Below the pieces are notes generated by a model. That model saw only the letters and a list, made by a program, of their open reading frames with translations, did no database searches and was not told the DNA's origin. The translations under genes and the position numbers were made by a program. This document shows positions 34,863 through 44,503 of a stretch of 64,000 bases of DNA, piece by piece; position 1 is the first letter of the stretch; the number at the start of each line of letters is the position of its first letter. The stretch is from the NCBI RefSeq assembly GCF_021209385.1, contig NZ_JAJOIL010000037.1, forward strand, positions 124,001 to 188,000. The letters are read 5' to 3'. The DNA comes from Seleniivibrio sp. Its GTDB lineage: Bacteria > Chrysiogenota > Deferribacteres > Deferribacterales > Geovibrionaceae.

Positions 34863-36404
34863 ATGCAATCAACACTCGGTCAACCTAACGGCACCGCCAT
34901 TCTCTTCTTTGTTCTGGTGGTTATTTTCACTCTGATAATAACCTACTTCGCGGCAAAGAAGACAAAAACTACAAGTGAGTTCTATGCTGCCGGACGCAGC
35001 GTTACAGGTTTCCAGAACGGTCTGGCTCTCGCAGGCGACTATATGTCTGCGGCGTCTTTCCTCGGTATCTCCGGTATGGTCGCTCTCAGCGGTTATGACG
35101 GCGCTATATACGCAGTGGGCTGGCTTGTCGGATGGCCCGCACTTATGTTCCTTATCGCAGAACCTCTGCGTAACCTCGGAAAATTCACCTTTGCAGATGT
35201 TGTGGCATCCAGACTTAAATCAGGTCCCATCCGCATAGCCTCAGCTGTCGGCGGTCTGCTCGTTGTCCTTTGCTATACAATCGCTCAGATGGTTGGTTCC
35301 GGTAAACTTATCCAGCTCATGTTCGGCATGCCTTATGAAATGGCAGAGATCATAGTGGGCGTGGTTATGCTTCTTTATGTTCTTTTCGGCGGTATGCTTG
35401 CGACAACATGGGTACAGATCATCAAAGCCGTACTCCTTGTTTTCGGTGTAACCGTCCTTACAGTGCTTGCTCTGGCAAAGTTCGACTTCAGCCTCAGCAA
35501 CCTCTATACAGAAGTTGTTACAATGTATCCCGCAGACAACATGCTTAACCCCGGCGGACTTGTCACAAGTCCTCTGGACGCTCTTTCACTTGGTCTTGCA
35601 CTGATGTTCGGTCTGCTCGGTCTGCCGCACATCCTTATGAGATTCTTCACAGTGCCGGATGCTAAAGAAGCAAGAAAATCTGTTGCATACGCAACAACTT
35701 TCATAGGCTATTTCTATATAGTTATCCCGATTGTTGGTTTTGCTGCTGCTGTTCTCATAGGCAAAGAGACTATAAAAGGTATTGACGCAGGCGGTAACAT
35801 GGCTGCTCCCGCACTGGCTGAAATGCTCGGCGGAACACCCTTCCTTGGTTTCATCGCGGCGGTTGCGTTCGCTACCATTCTGGCGGTTGTTGCCGGTCTG
35901 ACACTGGCTGCATCGTCTGCCATGAGCCACGACATCTATGTAAGCGTGTTCAAGAAAGGACATGCAACAGAGGATGAGCAGGTTAAGGTTGCGAGAATAT
36001 CCGTTGTTATCTTCGGTATTCTGGCTGTCGGTCTTGGTATACTTTTCAAAGACCAGAACGTTGCGTTCCTCGTGGGTCTGGCATTCGCCATAGCTGCAAG
36101 TGCAAACTTCCCTGCACTGTTTCTTTCCATACTCTGGAAAAAGATGTCAACACAGGGTGCAGTATGGTCGATCCTTGTGGGCGGTATCACTGCAACAGTG
36201 CTTATCATCCTCAGCCCCACAGTATGGGTTAAAGTTCTCCACAACGAAGTTGCCATCTTCCCCATGAAGAACCCCGCAGTGTTCTCTATGACAGCGGCTT
36301 TCATCGTGGCAATAGTGGTTTCACTCCTCACCCCCGAGCCTGAAGCTCAGGAAAAATTTGAAGATGACAAGATCAGAACATATCTTGGAATCGGTGCAGA
36401 ATAA
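34863..36404 (+). CDS. actP: acetate-type sodium:solute symporter (SSS family)
   Basis: 513 residues with about 13 helices. TSEFYAAGRSVTGFQNGLALAGDYMSAASFLGISG near the N-terminus and LPHILMRFFTVPDAKEARKSV in the middle are strong ActP/SSS signatures. It imports acetate or a similar short monocarboxylate with Na+. Operon with the DUF485 gene; a terminator follows at 36430. An acetate importer fits an organism that oxidises acetate anaerobically. Confidence 0.93.
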   Translation: MQSTLGQPNGTAILFFVLVVIFTLIITYFAAKKTKTTSEFYAAGRSVTGFQNGLALAGDYMSAASFLGISGMVALSGYDGAIYAVGWLVGWPALMFLIAEPLRNLGKFTFADVVASRLKSGPIRIASAVGGLLVVLCYTIAQMVGSGKLIQLMFGMPYEMAEIIVGVVMLLYVLFGGMLATTWVQIIKAVLLVFGVTVLTVLALAKFDFSLSNLYTEVVTMYPADNMLNPGGLVTSPLDALSLGLALMFGLLGLPHILMRFFTVPDAKEARKSVAYATTFIGYFYIVIPIVGFAAAVLIGKETIKGIDAGGNMAAPALAEMLGGTPFLGFIAAVAFATILAVVAGLTLAASSAMSHDIYVSVFKKGHATEDEQVKVARISVVIFGILAVGLGILFKDQNVAFLVGLAFAIAASANFPALFLSILWKKMSTQGAVWSILVGGITATVLIILSPTVWVKVLHNEVAIFPMKNPAVFSMTAAFIVAIVVSLLTPEPEAQEKFEDDKIRTYLGIGAE

Positions 36405-36429
36405 GACATTACTTTCACTGCAACCATAA

Positions 36430-36451
36430 AAAGGGGAGCCTGGCTCCCCTT
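36430..36451 (+). terminator. terminator of the symporter operon
   Basis: AAGGGGAGCC-T-GGCTCCCCTT stem flanked by A- and T-rich sequence, ending ATTTTTG. Confidence 0.9.
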
Positions 36452-36596
36452 TATTTTTGCCAAAAAACAGTAAGAAAATCAGACTGCGCATCAGCTGTTA
36501 CGGCTTCCCCACATAAACATGTTTAATCTTCGCGAGGGTTTACCCGAAGCGATCTAAGTATATGCAACAAGCCGATAAAAAAACCTAAGTTTACTT

Positions 36597-37337
36597 TTAT
36601 TTTTGTCCGCTGATATAAAGAATTCTATAGGTGACAGGAACTTTTTCGTTTTCACCGAAAAGCTCAGGATAGAGTTCAAGAAATTTTTTATAGGATGCCT
36701 TTGAGGTCAGTGAGTCCCTGCCGCTAAAGGTTGCACCTGTGCCTTTCTGCTTTTTCAGAAACTCCGAGACACTGTCAAAATGCAGAACGTACTCACACAC
36801 CTCTTTGTTAACAGACACTCCGCAATCTTCAAATATTTTCGCAAATACATCCTCATCCGGCAGAGTATAAACAGAGCCGAAGCCTGTCATCTGGTTGAGA
36901 ATGGACATCTCAACGAACGTCCCCTCCACGAAAACAGAGAAAGCGAATTTACCGCCATTTTTCAGACATTTCAGCATATCGGGGATGCTCTTTTGCGGAC
37001 TCTGAAACCATTGAAGAGCGGATGAACCTGTTATAAGTGAAAACTCTCCAATCACAGGCAGGCATTCACCGTCGCCGCAGATATAATGATTCTCAGGGAA
37101 ATTCTTTTTTGCTTTGGCAAGAAGAGCATCTGCAATATCCACACAGAAAGCGCCTCCGCATTTTTCATTCAGCAGCTTAGTGAATATGCCTGTGCCTGTT
37201 CCTATCTCAAGTATTCTGTCCTGACTGCCTTCCGGCAGAAGCTCTGCAAGGTGTTCTGCAACAATACGCTGTATGTCGCACGAGCTGTCGTATGATTCCG
37301 AAGAGAAACAGAATGCATGCTTGATGTGTATCTTCAT
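36597..37337 (-). CDS. bioC: malonyl-ACP O-methyltransferase
   Basis: About 246 residues; class I SAM methyltransferase with the SAM loop ILEIGTGTGIFTKLL near 47 and CGDGECLPV, then GSSALQWF, a block typical of BioC. BioC methylates malonyl-ACP to disguise it for pimelate synthesis. The start is ATG 37337, whose ATGA overlaps the stop of the upstream esterase gene; the longer frame to 37382 lies inside that gene. Last gene of the bioF-bioH-like-bioC run. Confidence 0.9.
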   Translation of the reverse strand: MKIHIKHAFCFSSESYDSSCDIQRIVAEHLAELLPEGSQDRILEIGTGTGIFTKLLNEKCGGAFCVDIADALLAKAKKNFPENHYICGDGECLPVIGEFSLITGSSALQWFQSPQKSIPDMLKCLKNGGKFAFSVFVEGTFVEMSILNQMTGFGSVYTLPDEDVFAKIFEDCGVSVNKEVCEYVLHFDSVSEFLKKQKGTGATFSGRDSLTSKASYKKFLELYPELFGENEKVPVTYRILYISGQK

Positions 37338-37898
37338 ATCAGATATTCCGAAATTATCTCCGGCGGCACAAAATGACCGCACGCAACCGGAACAAATAAA
37401 GAGGAAAACTTGTTCGCCACCGCCATACCCGAAGACACGTTAACAACCCCATCGTCTACACCGTGTATAACTGTCATTTCAGGTCTGTGCTGCTGTATGC
37501 CCTCTCCGCTTTCAAGCAGATATTCAAGACCTTTTACAAGCATCTGATAATCAGGTATTTTTGGCAATTCTGTTTCAGGACAGCCGCAGGCGGCGAGAAA
37601 ATCCTTTATGACCGTTTCCGGTGTTGCACGGAATTTTTTTTATCATGAGTTTCAGCACCCGTTCAGAGGTGTAATCGGTGAACCTGATGAACGGCGAGAC
37701 CAGAACTATATTTTCAAAGTTAAGCTTATCGGCTTTCAGCGCGAGGTTTGAACCGGTTGACCAGCAGACGAGATTTCTGCCTGACAGCTTTTCAAAGTCG
37801 ATCTCATCTATGAACGGCACTTTAAAATCAAACCTGTCGGCAAAATTGCCGAACAGTTCGGGAAACCCGCACCAGCCTGATACAAAAACGTCTTTCAT
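37334..37898 (-). pseudogene. pimeloyl-ACP methyl ester esterase (BioH-like), frameshifted as given
   Basis: Two reading frames join into one alpha/beta hydrolase of 187 residues if one base is removed from the T8 run at 37634-37641 (A8 on the coding strand). The first part holds the nucleophile elbow CWSTGSN; the second holds VIHGVDDGVV (acid) and ACGHFVP (His). This completes a Ser-Asp-His triad. The gene overlaps bioF (ATGA) and bioC (ATGA) at its ends, as expected in a coupled biotin operon. It is short, like the BioG/BioV/BioK-type alternatives to BioH, and which subtype it is cannot be told. The A8 run could be a sequence error or a phase-variable tract. Confidence 0.8.
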
Positions 37899-39052
37899 AT
37901 CCCGCTCGCTCTAAGCGCCCTGAATGCGTCAAGAATACGTTCCTGCTCGTCCATAACGTCAAGCCGCATGGTAAGCCTCAGCCGCGCCGTGTTCACGGGA
38001 ACGGTGGGCGGTCGTATGGCACCGACATAGATGCCCTTTTCCATCAGAAAATCTTTCGCCAGAAGAACCCGCTCGTTTTCGCCGAGGATAATGGGGATTA
38101 TCTGCGTTACGCTGAGTCCTGTGTCAAATCCCATAGAACGCAGGGAACTGCGGATGCTGTCTGAAAAATCAAGCAGTCTGTAACCTATGTCGTGGTTATC
38201 CCGAACGTAGTTGACAGACGCCAGATTCGCCGCAACCACAGCGGGAGGAAGTGATGTGGAATAGATAAACGAGCGCCCTTTGTTGCGCAGATAATCTATG
38301 ATATCCGCATCTGCGGCAACATATGCGCCGAACGAGCCGAAAGCCTTGCTGAAAGTACCCATATGCACATCAACCGAAGCTTCAAGCCCCGCCTCGTGTG
38401 CATAGCCGCTGCCGCGTCCGAAGATGCCCGAAGCGTGAGCCTCGTCTATAACCGTCAGCGCCCCGTACTGTTTCGCCAGCTCAACAATATCCCGCAGGCG
38501 GCACACATCACCGTCCATACTGAACACAGTGTCGGTGGCTATTATCTTGTCTTTTATATCCTTGTGCTTTTCAAGCAGAGATTCAAGATCTGCCATGTCG
38601 TTATGTTTATAGCGGATGTGTTTTGCGCCGCTCAGCTGTATGCCGTCTATTATGCTGGCATGGTTCAATTTATCGGAAAAGACGATAGTGTTTCTATCTG
38701 CCAGAGCAGAAAATATCGCCAGATTAGCCGCATAACCGCTGTTAAAAACAAGCGCATTCTCAGTCTGTTTAAACAATGCTATCCTGTGTTCCAGTTCATC
38801 GTATATGCTGTAGTTCCCTGTCACTATGCGGGAAGCGCCGCTGGTGGTGCCAAGCTTCATCACAGCCTCTGCGGACGCCTCGCGTATCGCCTCAACTTCC
38901 GACAGCCCCAGATAGTTGTTTGAAGCAAGATTCAGGTATTTTATTCCATCAACGTTAACGAACTTACCGGCGCCCTCGCTTATGTCGGGCATAGTGCGGA
39001 AAAGATTTTGCTCCTTCAGTTCGTTCAGTTTTTTCTTGATTTTATCTCTCAT
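37895..39052 (-). CDS. bioF: 8-amino-7-oxononanoate synthase
   Basis: 385 residues; PLP-dependent alpha-oxoamine synthase. Visible are NNYLGLS near 43, GTTSGASRIVTGN near 72, DEAHASGIFGRGSG near 203 and the PLP lysine stretch GTFSKAFGSFG near 234. It condenses pimeloyl-ACP with alanine, the first ring-forming step of biotin synthesis. Its 3' end overlaps the esterase start by four bases. Divergent from bioA with only 50 bases between; no BirA-type operator is visible there. Confidence 0.95.
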   Translation of the reverse strand: MRDKIKKKLNELKEQNLFRTMPDISEGAGKFVNVDGIKYLNLASNNYLGLSEVEAIREASAEAVMKLGTTSGASRIVTGNYSIYDELEHRIALFKQTENALVFNSGYAANLAIFSALADRNTIVFSDKLNHASIIDGIQLSGAKHIRYKHNDMADLESLLEKHKDIKDKIIATDTVFSMDGDVCRLRDIVELAKQYGALTVIDEAHASGIFGRGSGYAHEAGLEASVDVHMGTFSKAFGSFGAYVAADADIIDYLRNKGRSFIYSTSLPPAVVAANLASVNYVRDNHDIGYRLLDFSDSIRSSLRSMGFDTGLSVTQIIPIILGENERVLLAKDFLMEKGIYVGAIRPPTVPVNTARLRLTMRLDVMDEQERILDAFRALRASGI

Positions 39053-39102
39053 GGGGAAATAATATCAGAGGCACAAGCCCTGTCAATGAATAAGGAAGAA
39101 TC

Positions 39103-40428
39103 ATGAAAGTTAACACGCCCATATGGCATCCCTGCACACAGATGAAAGATCACGAGACCTACCCTATAATAAAAATTGAAAAGGGAGAAGGCATCTATCT
39201 CATAGACGACAAAGGCAAAAGATACATAGACGCCGTTTCCTCATGGTGGGTGAACCTCTTCGGACATAATAACCCGAGGCTCAAAAAGGCGATATCCGAC
39301 CAGATGGACAAGATAGAACACGTTATATTCGCCGGCATAACGCACACTCCGGCACAAATCCTAGCCGACGATCTGGTAAAACTCACGCCGGAAAAGCTGA
39401 CAAAAGTATTCTTCGCAGATATAGGTTCTGCAGCGGTGGAATCTGCCATGAAACTGAGCTACGGCTACAGATACAACACAGGAAATCCCAAGAAGAACAG
39501 ATACATATACCTTGACGCCGGATACCACGGCGAAACCCTCGGCGCACTTTCGGTATGCGGCGAAGAGCTTTATACGGAGCTTTTCGGCGATATAATGATG
39601 GAGAACGTGCGTGTTCAGGGTCCCGACTGCTTCAGATGCCCGTTCGAAAAAGAGCGCACTTCATGTAATGCCGAATGTTTCTGTCACATGGAAAAGGCAA
39701 TGGCGGAGCATCACGAACATATTACCGCCGTGATACTGGAACCTCTTCTCCAATGCGCAGGCGGATTTAAGATGTACCCGCCCGTGTATCTGAAAAAACT
39801 TGTTCAGGCGGCGGCACATTACGACATACACACCATATTCGATGAGATAGCCTGCGGGTTCGGCAGAACGGGAACAATGTTCGCTCTGGAACAGGCTGAC
39901 GTATGTCCTGATTTCCTCTGCCTCTCAAAAGGCATAACATCCGGTTATCTGCCTCTCAGCGTCGTCATGACCCACGACGGCATTTATGACGCGTTCTACG
40001 ACGAATACACCACGCTTAAAGCGTTTCTCCACAGCCACAGCTACACAGGCAACCCGCTTGCATGCGCGGCAGGGGTCGAAACCATGAAGATATTCCGCGA
40101 GGACAGAGTTGTTGAGAACAACGGTAAAAAATTCCCCGTGATGCATGAATATCTTGATAAAAAATTCAGCGGCAAACCACATGTGGGCGAGGTGCGGCAT
40201 CTCGGCTGCGTCTCCGCCGTGGAACTTGTCAAAGACACAAAAACAAAAGAAAAATTTGACTGGAAAGCCAGAACCGGATTTCAGATATTCAGAAAAGCTA
40301 TTGAAAAAGGCGCATATCTGCGTAATCTGGGTGATGTGATATACTTTATGACACCATATGTCATAACCGAAGACGAAATGGTGAAACTTGTCGACATAGC
40401 TTATGAATCCGTTTACGAGGTGCTGTGA
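39103..40428 (+). CDS. bioA: adenosylmethionine-8-amino-7-oxononanoate aminotransferase
   Basis: 441 residues; class III aminotransferase. WHPCTQMKDH at the start, DAVSSWWVNLFGHNNP near 46, GYHGETLGALS and FDEIACGFGRTG near 246 with the PLP lysine in LSKGIT near 276 identify BioA. It makes 7,8-diaminopelargonate, with SAM as amino donor. It overlaps bioD by four bases (ATGA). Confidence 0.95.
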   Translation: MKVNTPIWHPCTQMKDHETYPIIKIEKGEGIYLIDDKGKRYIDAVSSWWVNLFGHNNPRLKKAISDQMDKIEHVIFAGITHTPAQILADDLVKLTPEKLTKVFFADIGSAAVESAMKLSYGYRYNTGNPKKNRYIYLDAGYHGETLGALSVCGEELYTELFGDIMMENVRVQGPDCFRCPFEKERTSCNAECFCHMEKAMAEHHEHITAVILEPLLQCAGGFKMYPPVYLKKLVQAAAHYDIHTIFDEIACGFGRTGTMFALEQADVCPDFLCLSKGITSGYLPLSVVMTHDGIYDAFYDEYTTLKAFLHSHSYTGNPLACAAGVETMKIFREDRVVENNGKKFPVMHEYLDKKFSGKPHVGEVRHLGCVSAVELVKDTKTKEKFDWKARTGFQIFRKAIEKGAYLRNLGDVIYFMTPYVITEDEMVKLVDIAYESVYEVL

Positions 40429-41030
40429 TGAGAAAATTGTTCATATCGGGAACCGACACTGGAATAGGAAAAACACATTACTGCGGACTGCTCTGCAAAT
40501 ATCTGCTGGAAAAAGGCGATTCCGTCTGTTATGTGAAACCCGTACAGACAGGATATCCAGAAGACGACGACAGACAGACCGTGATAGACATGTCGGGACT
40601 GAAACCGGAACACGCGTATACTCTCAACACGGCGAAATTCCCTGCCGCTCCATATCTGGCGTTCGACGATTTCCCATACGAGAACACCATAAAAAAGATA
40701 AACGAGATAAAAGGTTTCGACTGGCTGATAGTTGAAAGCGCCGGCGGTCTCATGGTTCCTCTGGACGAGGGGTACATGAACTTTGACATAGCAAAGGACT
40801 GCGGACTTGAAACCGTGATAGTGGTTCCCAGCCAGCTCGGATGCATTAATCACGCCATGCTGAACTATTATTTTCTGGATAAAGAGAATCTGCCGTTCGC
40901 AGGATTTGCGGTGAACAACCACTTTGCGGCGGCAAAATCGGATAAATTCAACATCTCTATACTGAACGACCTGACGGACAATGCCGTCAGGTCTGTGTTC
41001 AGCGATGTTATGGAATTTGCAGAGTTTTAA
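40425..41030 (+). CDS. bioD: dethiobiotin synthetase
   Basis: 201 residues; P-loop synthetase with GTDTGIGKTHYC at residues 8-19, KPVQTGYPEDD near 38 and VESAGGLMVPLDEG near 104. It carboxylates diaminopelargonate in an ATP-dependent reaction. Translationally coupled to bioA. bioB is not in the window. Confidence 0.95.
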   Translation: MMRKLFISGTDTGIGKTHYCGLLCKYLLEKGDSVCYVKPVQTGYPEDDDRQTVIDMSGLKPEHAYTLNTAKFPAAPYLAFDDFPYENTIKKINEIKGFDWLIVESAGGLMVPLDEGYMNFDIAKDCGLETVIVVPSQLGCINHAMLNYYFLDKENLPFAGFAVNNHFAAAKSDKFNISILNDLTDNAVRSVFSDVMEFAEF

Positions 41031-41097
41031 ATCATAGACTGTATAAGCCAGCCAAAGCTTTTGCGCAGATTATGGGTCTTCGCAGGAGCTTATCGTA

Positions 41098-41541
41098 TTA
41101 AAGAAGCGACTGTACGCCGTTTCTGGAAGCGATTGAGATGAACCCGCCTGAAAGCTGCTGGTTCGCCTCTTTCACCTTTTCGTACACGTCTTCAAGCTCT
41201 TTGTTGCTGAAAGACTGCATTGCGCCCTGAAGCTCTTCCATGGCGCTTTTGTCATATGTGCCAAGGAATTTCTCACGCGCATTGCCCTTTATATAGTTAA
41301 GAAGAGAATCGCTCTCCGTTGTACCGGAAGACTGAACGTAGTCCTCAAGAACGGAGAGTGCTTTTGCAGAAATATCAACTGTATCAGCAAAACCCGTTGG
41401 CTGTGAATCTTCGCTTTCGCCAAAGAAGCTTCTAAGTGCAACAATGCTGTCGACATTTGAACTTTTAGTTGAAGACGTAGAGGATGTTTCGTTTTTATTT
41501 GTAAGATCCTGCGTCGGGTAATATTTTCCTGAGATTATCAT
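41098..41541 (-). CDS. hypothetical protein, Ser/Thr-rich N-terminus
   Basis: 147 residues, no signal peptide. An extended Ser/Thr/Asn-rich N-terminus (to about 30) leads to a helical domain (ISAKALSVLEDYVQ and MEELQGAMQSFSNKELEDVYEKVKEANQQL). I do not recognise the family. It lies between bioD and the midA end of the large reverse operon. Confidence 0.5.
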   Translation of the reverse strand: MIISGKYYPTQDLTNKNETSSTSSTKSSNVDSIVALRSFFGESEDSQPTGFADTVDISAKALSVLEDYVQSSGTTESDSLLNYIKGNAREKFLGTYDKSAMEELQGAMQSFSNKELEDVYEKVKEANQQLSGGFISIASRNGVQSLL

Positions 41542-41596
41542 CTTAGCCCCCTGTAAACTTTGTTCTGAGGACTAATAAGCATATGTCGTGCCAGTT

Positions 41597-42730
41597 TTAG
41601 GAGGAAAAAACTTTCCCCATCTCGTCAAGCACCTCGCGTGCTGAGCGGGTATATTTGAAATCAGGTGTTATATCAACGTTTTTACCCTGTACAAACACCT
41701 GAAAATTAGTCCCGAAACCACCCTCCGGCATGATGAGTGCCTTAACAGACTGCTTTTGCAGGTCGGTCTTGCAGGCGGAAATCTCTTCCAGTATGCCGGA
41801 CTGAACCAGATAAAGCCATTGGGGCATATATGCAAGGGGCCGAAGCCCTTTCTCTGAGCCGTAAAGGGAGAGGGAGGTGAAATCCACGAACGCGGTGATG
41901 TCCTGATAGCCTATCCGCTCAAAGAAATCGTTGTTCTGTGTGTGGCGGTAATAACAGGTGACGGTTCCGTCCCGTCTGTATGACTGGTAAAGCATGGGAG
42001 CTTCAAATCCGTAGTCGATTGTAACGACAACAGCCTTTTTAAGCTTATCAGCAAGCGCCTGCACCCATGATTTGAGATCGAGATTTATATCAACTATCTG
42101 GGTTTCAACAACTTTCAGATTGATAGCGTCAAGAAACTCTTTCAGCTTGGGAGTTGACAGTTCGTCTGGGAAAAAGCGGAGTTTGCCGTCCACTTCTTTG
42201 ACATAAAGCTCTTTAAGCTCGTCGTTCATGCGTATGACGCGGTGAACAGGAAAAGCGTCCACAAGCTCGTTGCTGTAAAACACACCGGAAAAATTGTCCA
42301 GTTCTTCAAATGTCTTCCAGACTGCCTTTCCTTTATGTTCTTGCTCGATAAGCTCGCGCTGACGGTTTATCAGATAGCCGCTCTTTTCTATTATCGTGTA
42401 TGACAGTGAATCATAGATATCTTTTTCGTTCCCTTTCAGATAGTTGAGGATGTCGTTGGCAAGCATTCCGCTTCCCGCGCCCATCTCACAGAAGGAATTT
42501 TCAAGTCCCAGAGTTTTTATCATGTAAACAAAGGATTTCGCCAGTGTGCGCCCGAATGATTCGGATGCGTTGACGGACGTGTAAAAACTTCCCTGCTGTC
42601 CGAAAGGGTTCTCTCTCTGATAGTATCCCATCCCCTCTTTATAAAGGGCAATGTCCATAAATTCAGCAAAGGTTATCTGTCCTTTTTCACGGACAAGGTT
42701 CTCAACGTAGGTTTGAAGACTTGTATCCAC
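41597..42730 (-). CDS. NDUFAF7/MidA-family SAM-dependent methyltransferase
   Basis: 377 residues. ITFAEFMDIALYKEGMGYYQR at the N-terminus, a FCEMGAGSGMLANDIL SAM-binding loop near 100, SNELVDAFPVHRV near 167 and VTIDYG near 237 match the MidA family. The human member methylates an arginine of a complex I subunit; bacterial targets are unknown. Its start touches the stop of tonB, so it is the last gene of the surE-TPR-ExbBD-TonB operon. Confidence 0.88.
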   Translation of the reverse strand: MDTSLQTYVENLVREKGQITFAEFMDIALYKEGMGYYQRENPFGQQGSFYTSVNASESFGRTLAKSFVYMIKTLGLENSFCEMGAGSGMLANDILNYLKGNEKDIYDSLSYTIIEKSGYLINRQRELIEQEHKGKAVWKTFEELDNFSGVFYSNELVDAFPVHRVIRMNDELKELYVKEVDGKLRFFPDELSTPKLKEFLDAINLKVVETQIVDINLDLKSWVQALADKLKKAVVVTIDYGFEAPMLYQSYRRDGTVTCYYRHTQNNDFFERIGYQDITAFVDFTSLSLYGSEKGLRPLAYMPQWLYLVQSGILEEISACKTDLQKQSVKALIMPEGGFGTNFQVFVQGKNVDITPDFKYTRSAREVLDEMGKVFSS

Positions 42731-43467
42731 TATCTCACTCTGAAGTATAATGTTATTTCCGCAGATTCCGCATCTGCGTTCAGAACGGCATTAAACTTCA
42801 ATTTACGCACAAAGTCAATGGCAAGCCTTTCTATATTAGAATCTGTTCTGTTTAACAGAACTATCGAGTATGTGTTTCCGCCGCGGTCAACTTTAAATTC
42901 CACGCGGACATTGGTGTTTGATGTAAGGGAAAAAGACGGTTTTTCAGGAGTGTAAACCAGCTTTCTGTTGCCGCCGAGGTTTTTGATTTTAAAGAAATCG
43001 CTGGCGTCCTGACTTCCGGCGGTCTTTCCGGTCGATTGTTCACCCGCAGACTGTTTTTCCGAACGGTGATATTTTTCCGCCTCGGACGCTATTTCGCTTT
43101 TCAGAGACTCTTCCGCCTGAGAGTTACCGGATTTCACCTCTGAATTGAAATTCAGTTTAGGCATGGTTATCTTCGTAAGATCTTCAGTGGACATTTTGGG
43201 GATCTCTATTTCAGGGATAGTGGCGCTGGGTGCAGGAATAACGTTACCCGCTATGCTCTGCCCCTCTTCCGCAGCCCCCTTGTCCGCTTCTGCGGTCTCC
43301 GGTATTTCCGGCTGAATCTCCTCCACTTTCGGAGCGGGAGGAACTATCTCCACGTCGATTATTTTGCTTTGAGGTTTTTCCGCCTTCGACATATGAAGCC
43401 CGTGCACGTTCACAATAATGAGAATATGCACCAGCAGAGACAGAAGGAGAAAGAGTGTAAATCTCAA
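42730..43467 (-). CDS. tonB: TonB-like energy transducer
   Basis: 245 residues: an N-terminal membrane helix (about 4-22), a Pro/Glu/Lys-rich periplasmic spacer and a C-terminal TonB-type domain (VEFKVDRGGNTYSIVLLNRTDSNIERLAIDFVRKLKFN). With the ExbB and ExbD genes directly upstream it should pass proton-motive force to the outer membrane. No TonB-dependent receptor is in the window. The upstream neighbour is a large TPR protein, so a Tol-like or envelope role is possible. Confidence 0.85.
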   Translation of the reverse strand: MRFTLFLLLSLLVHILIIVNVHGLHMSKAEKPQSKIIDVEIVPPAPKVEEIQPEIPETAEADKGAAEEGQSIAGNVIPAPSATIPEIEIPKMSTEDLTKITMPKLNFNSEVKSGNSQAEESLKSEIASEAEKYHRSEKQSAGEQSTGKTAGSQDASDFFKIKNLGGNRKLVYTPEKPSFSLTSNTNVRVEFKVDRGGNTYSIVLLNRTDSNIERLAIDFVRKLKFNAVLNADAESAEITLYFRVR

Positions 43468-43470
43468 ATG

Positions 43471-43872
43471 TTACTCCTGTTCCTCAACAGCTATCGCAAA
43501 TTTAGTGTATCCCGCCTTGCGGCTGGCATCCATAACAGTCACGACATTCCCGTGTGAAACCTCTTTATCCGCCTCAATTATGACTGTTGCATCAGGAGCG
43601 GTCTTCTTGAACTCTTCAAGAAGAGATTCAACACCTGTTATCTGAACAGCGTTGTCGTTAACGGTGACCACGCCGTCTTTTGTCATGACGATGCGGATGT
43701 TTTCAACGAGGGGCTTTTCGTCCCCTTTTGCCGCGGGAAGGTTCACATCTATGGAGTTTGTGAAGTTGAACGACGTTGACACCATCAAGAATATCAGAAG
43801 TATGAATACGATATCTATCAACGGCGTAACGTTGATCTCAGGGTGTTTCTTTTCGTCTCTGGAGAATTTCAT
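43471..43872 (-). CDS. exbD: ExbD/TolR-family protein
   Basis: 133 residues: NVTPLIDIVFILLIFLMVSTSF holds the single membrane helix with the conserved proton-carrying Asp, followed by a periplasmic domain. Starts directly at the end of exbB. Confidence 0.93.
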   Translation of the reverse strand: MKFSRDEKKHPEINVTPLIDIVFILLIFLMVSTSFNFTNSIDVNLPAAKGDEKPLVENIRIVMTKDGVVTVNDNAVQITGVESLLEEFKKTAPDATVIIEADKEVSHGNVVTVMDASRKAGYTKFAIAVEEQE

Positions 43873-44490
43873 TTAGTCCTCTTTAACGACTGCGTTCATT
43901 ATCCTGCTTGCGGATTTTTCAAGCTCCCCTGTGATGCGTTCGCTTCTGAAACGAACGAAATAGTAGAACGCCATAGTGGGGATAGCCACGCAAAGACCTG
44001 CAGCTGTTGTGATAAGCGCTTCCGCGATACCTTCCGCAAGAGGCTGTGCATTTCCTGCGCCGTATGTTGCCAGAGCCATGAAGGTCTTTATCATACCGAA
44101 CACCGTACCGAGGAAACCCAGCATGGGGGCGATTGTGGATACTGCCTGAAGTGTCGGCAGGAATCTTTCAAGACGTTTCGCCTGAAATCTGCCTGATTCC
44201 TCAGCGGTTTCCGCAAGCCTTGCAAAGGGCAGATTCAGGTTTTTAAGGATATCGGCGGCAATGATGGATATTGACGATTTGTTCTCTGCACACATTGTCT
44301 TCGCAGCCTCAATGTCCTTATTGTTCAGCTTTTCCATCAGCCTGTCCATGAAATCTTTGGGGACAAAGTTCGATTCACGGAGGCTCACAAGCCTTTCCAG
44401 GAACACGGCAAGAGCAATGACCGAGAGCAGAATAATGGGATACATCAGCACCCCGCCCTTTTGCATCAGCTCCATATTGAACTCGAACAT
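43873..44490 (-). CDS. exbB: ExbB/TolQ/MotA-family proton channel protein
   Basis: 205 residues with three helices; the conserved block LQAVSTIAPMLGFLGTVFGMIKTF (helix 2) and AEALITTAAGLCVAIPTMAFY (helix 3) are typical. Forms the inner-membrane proton channel with ExbD. Confidence 0.93.
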   Translation of the reverse strand: MFEFNMELMQKGGVLMYPIILLSVIALAVFLERLVSLRESNFVPKDFMDRLMEKLNNKDIEAAKTMCAENKSSISIIAADILKNLNLPFARLAETAEESGRFQAKRLERFLPTLQAVSTIAPMLGFLGTVFGMIKTFMALATYGAGNAQPLAEGIAEALITTAAGLCVAIPTMAFYYFVRFRSERITGELEKSASRIMNAVVKED

Positions 44491-44503
44491 AAATATCCTC
44501 CTG

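Noticed and set aside
39053-39102. BirA operator between bioF and bioA
   Set aside because: No TTGTAAAC-type inverted repeat in the 50-base gap.
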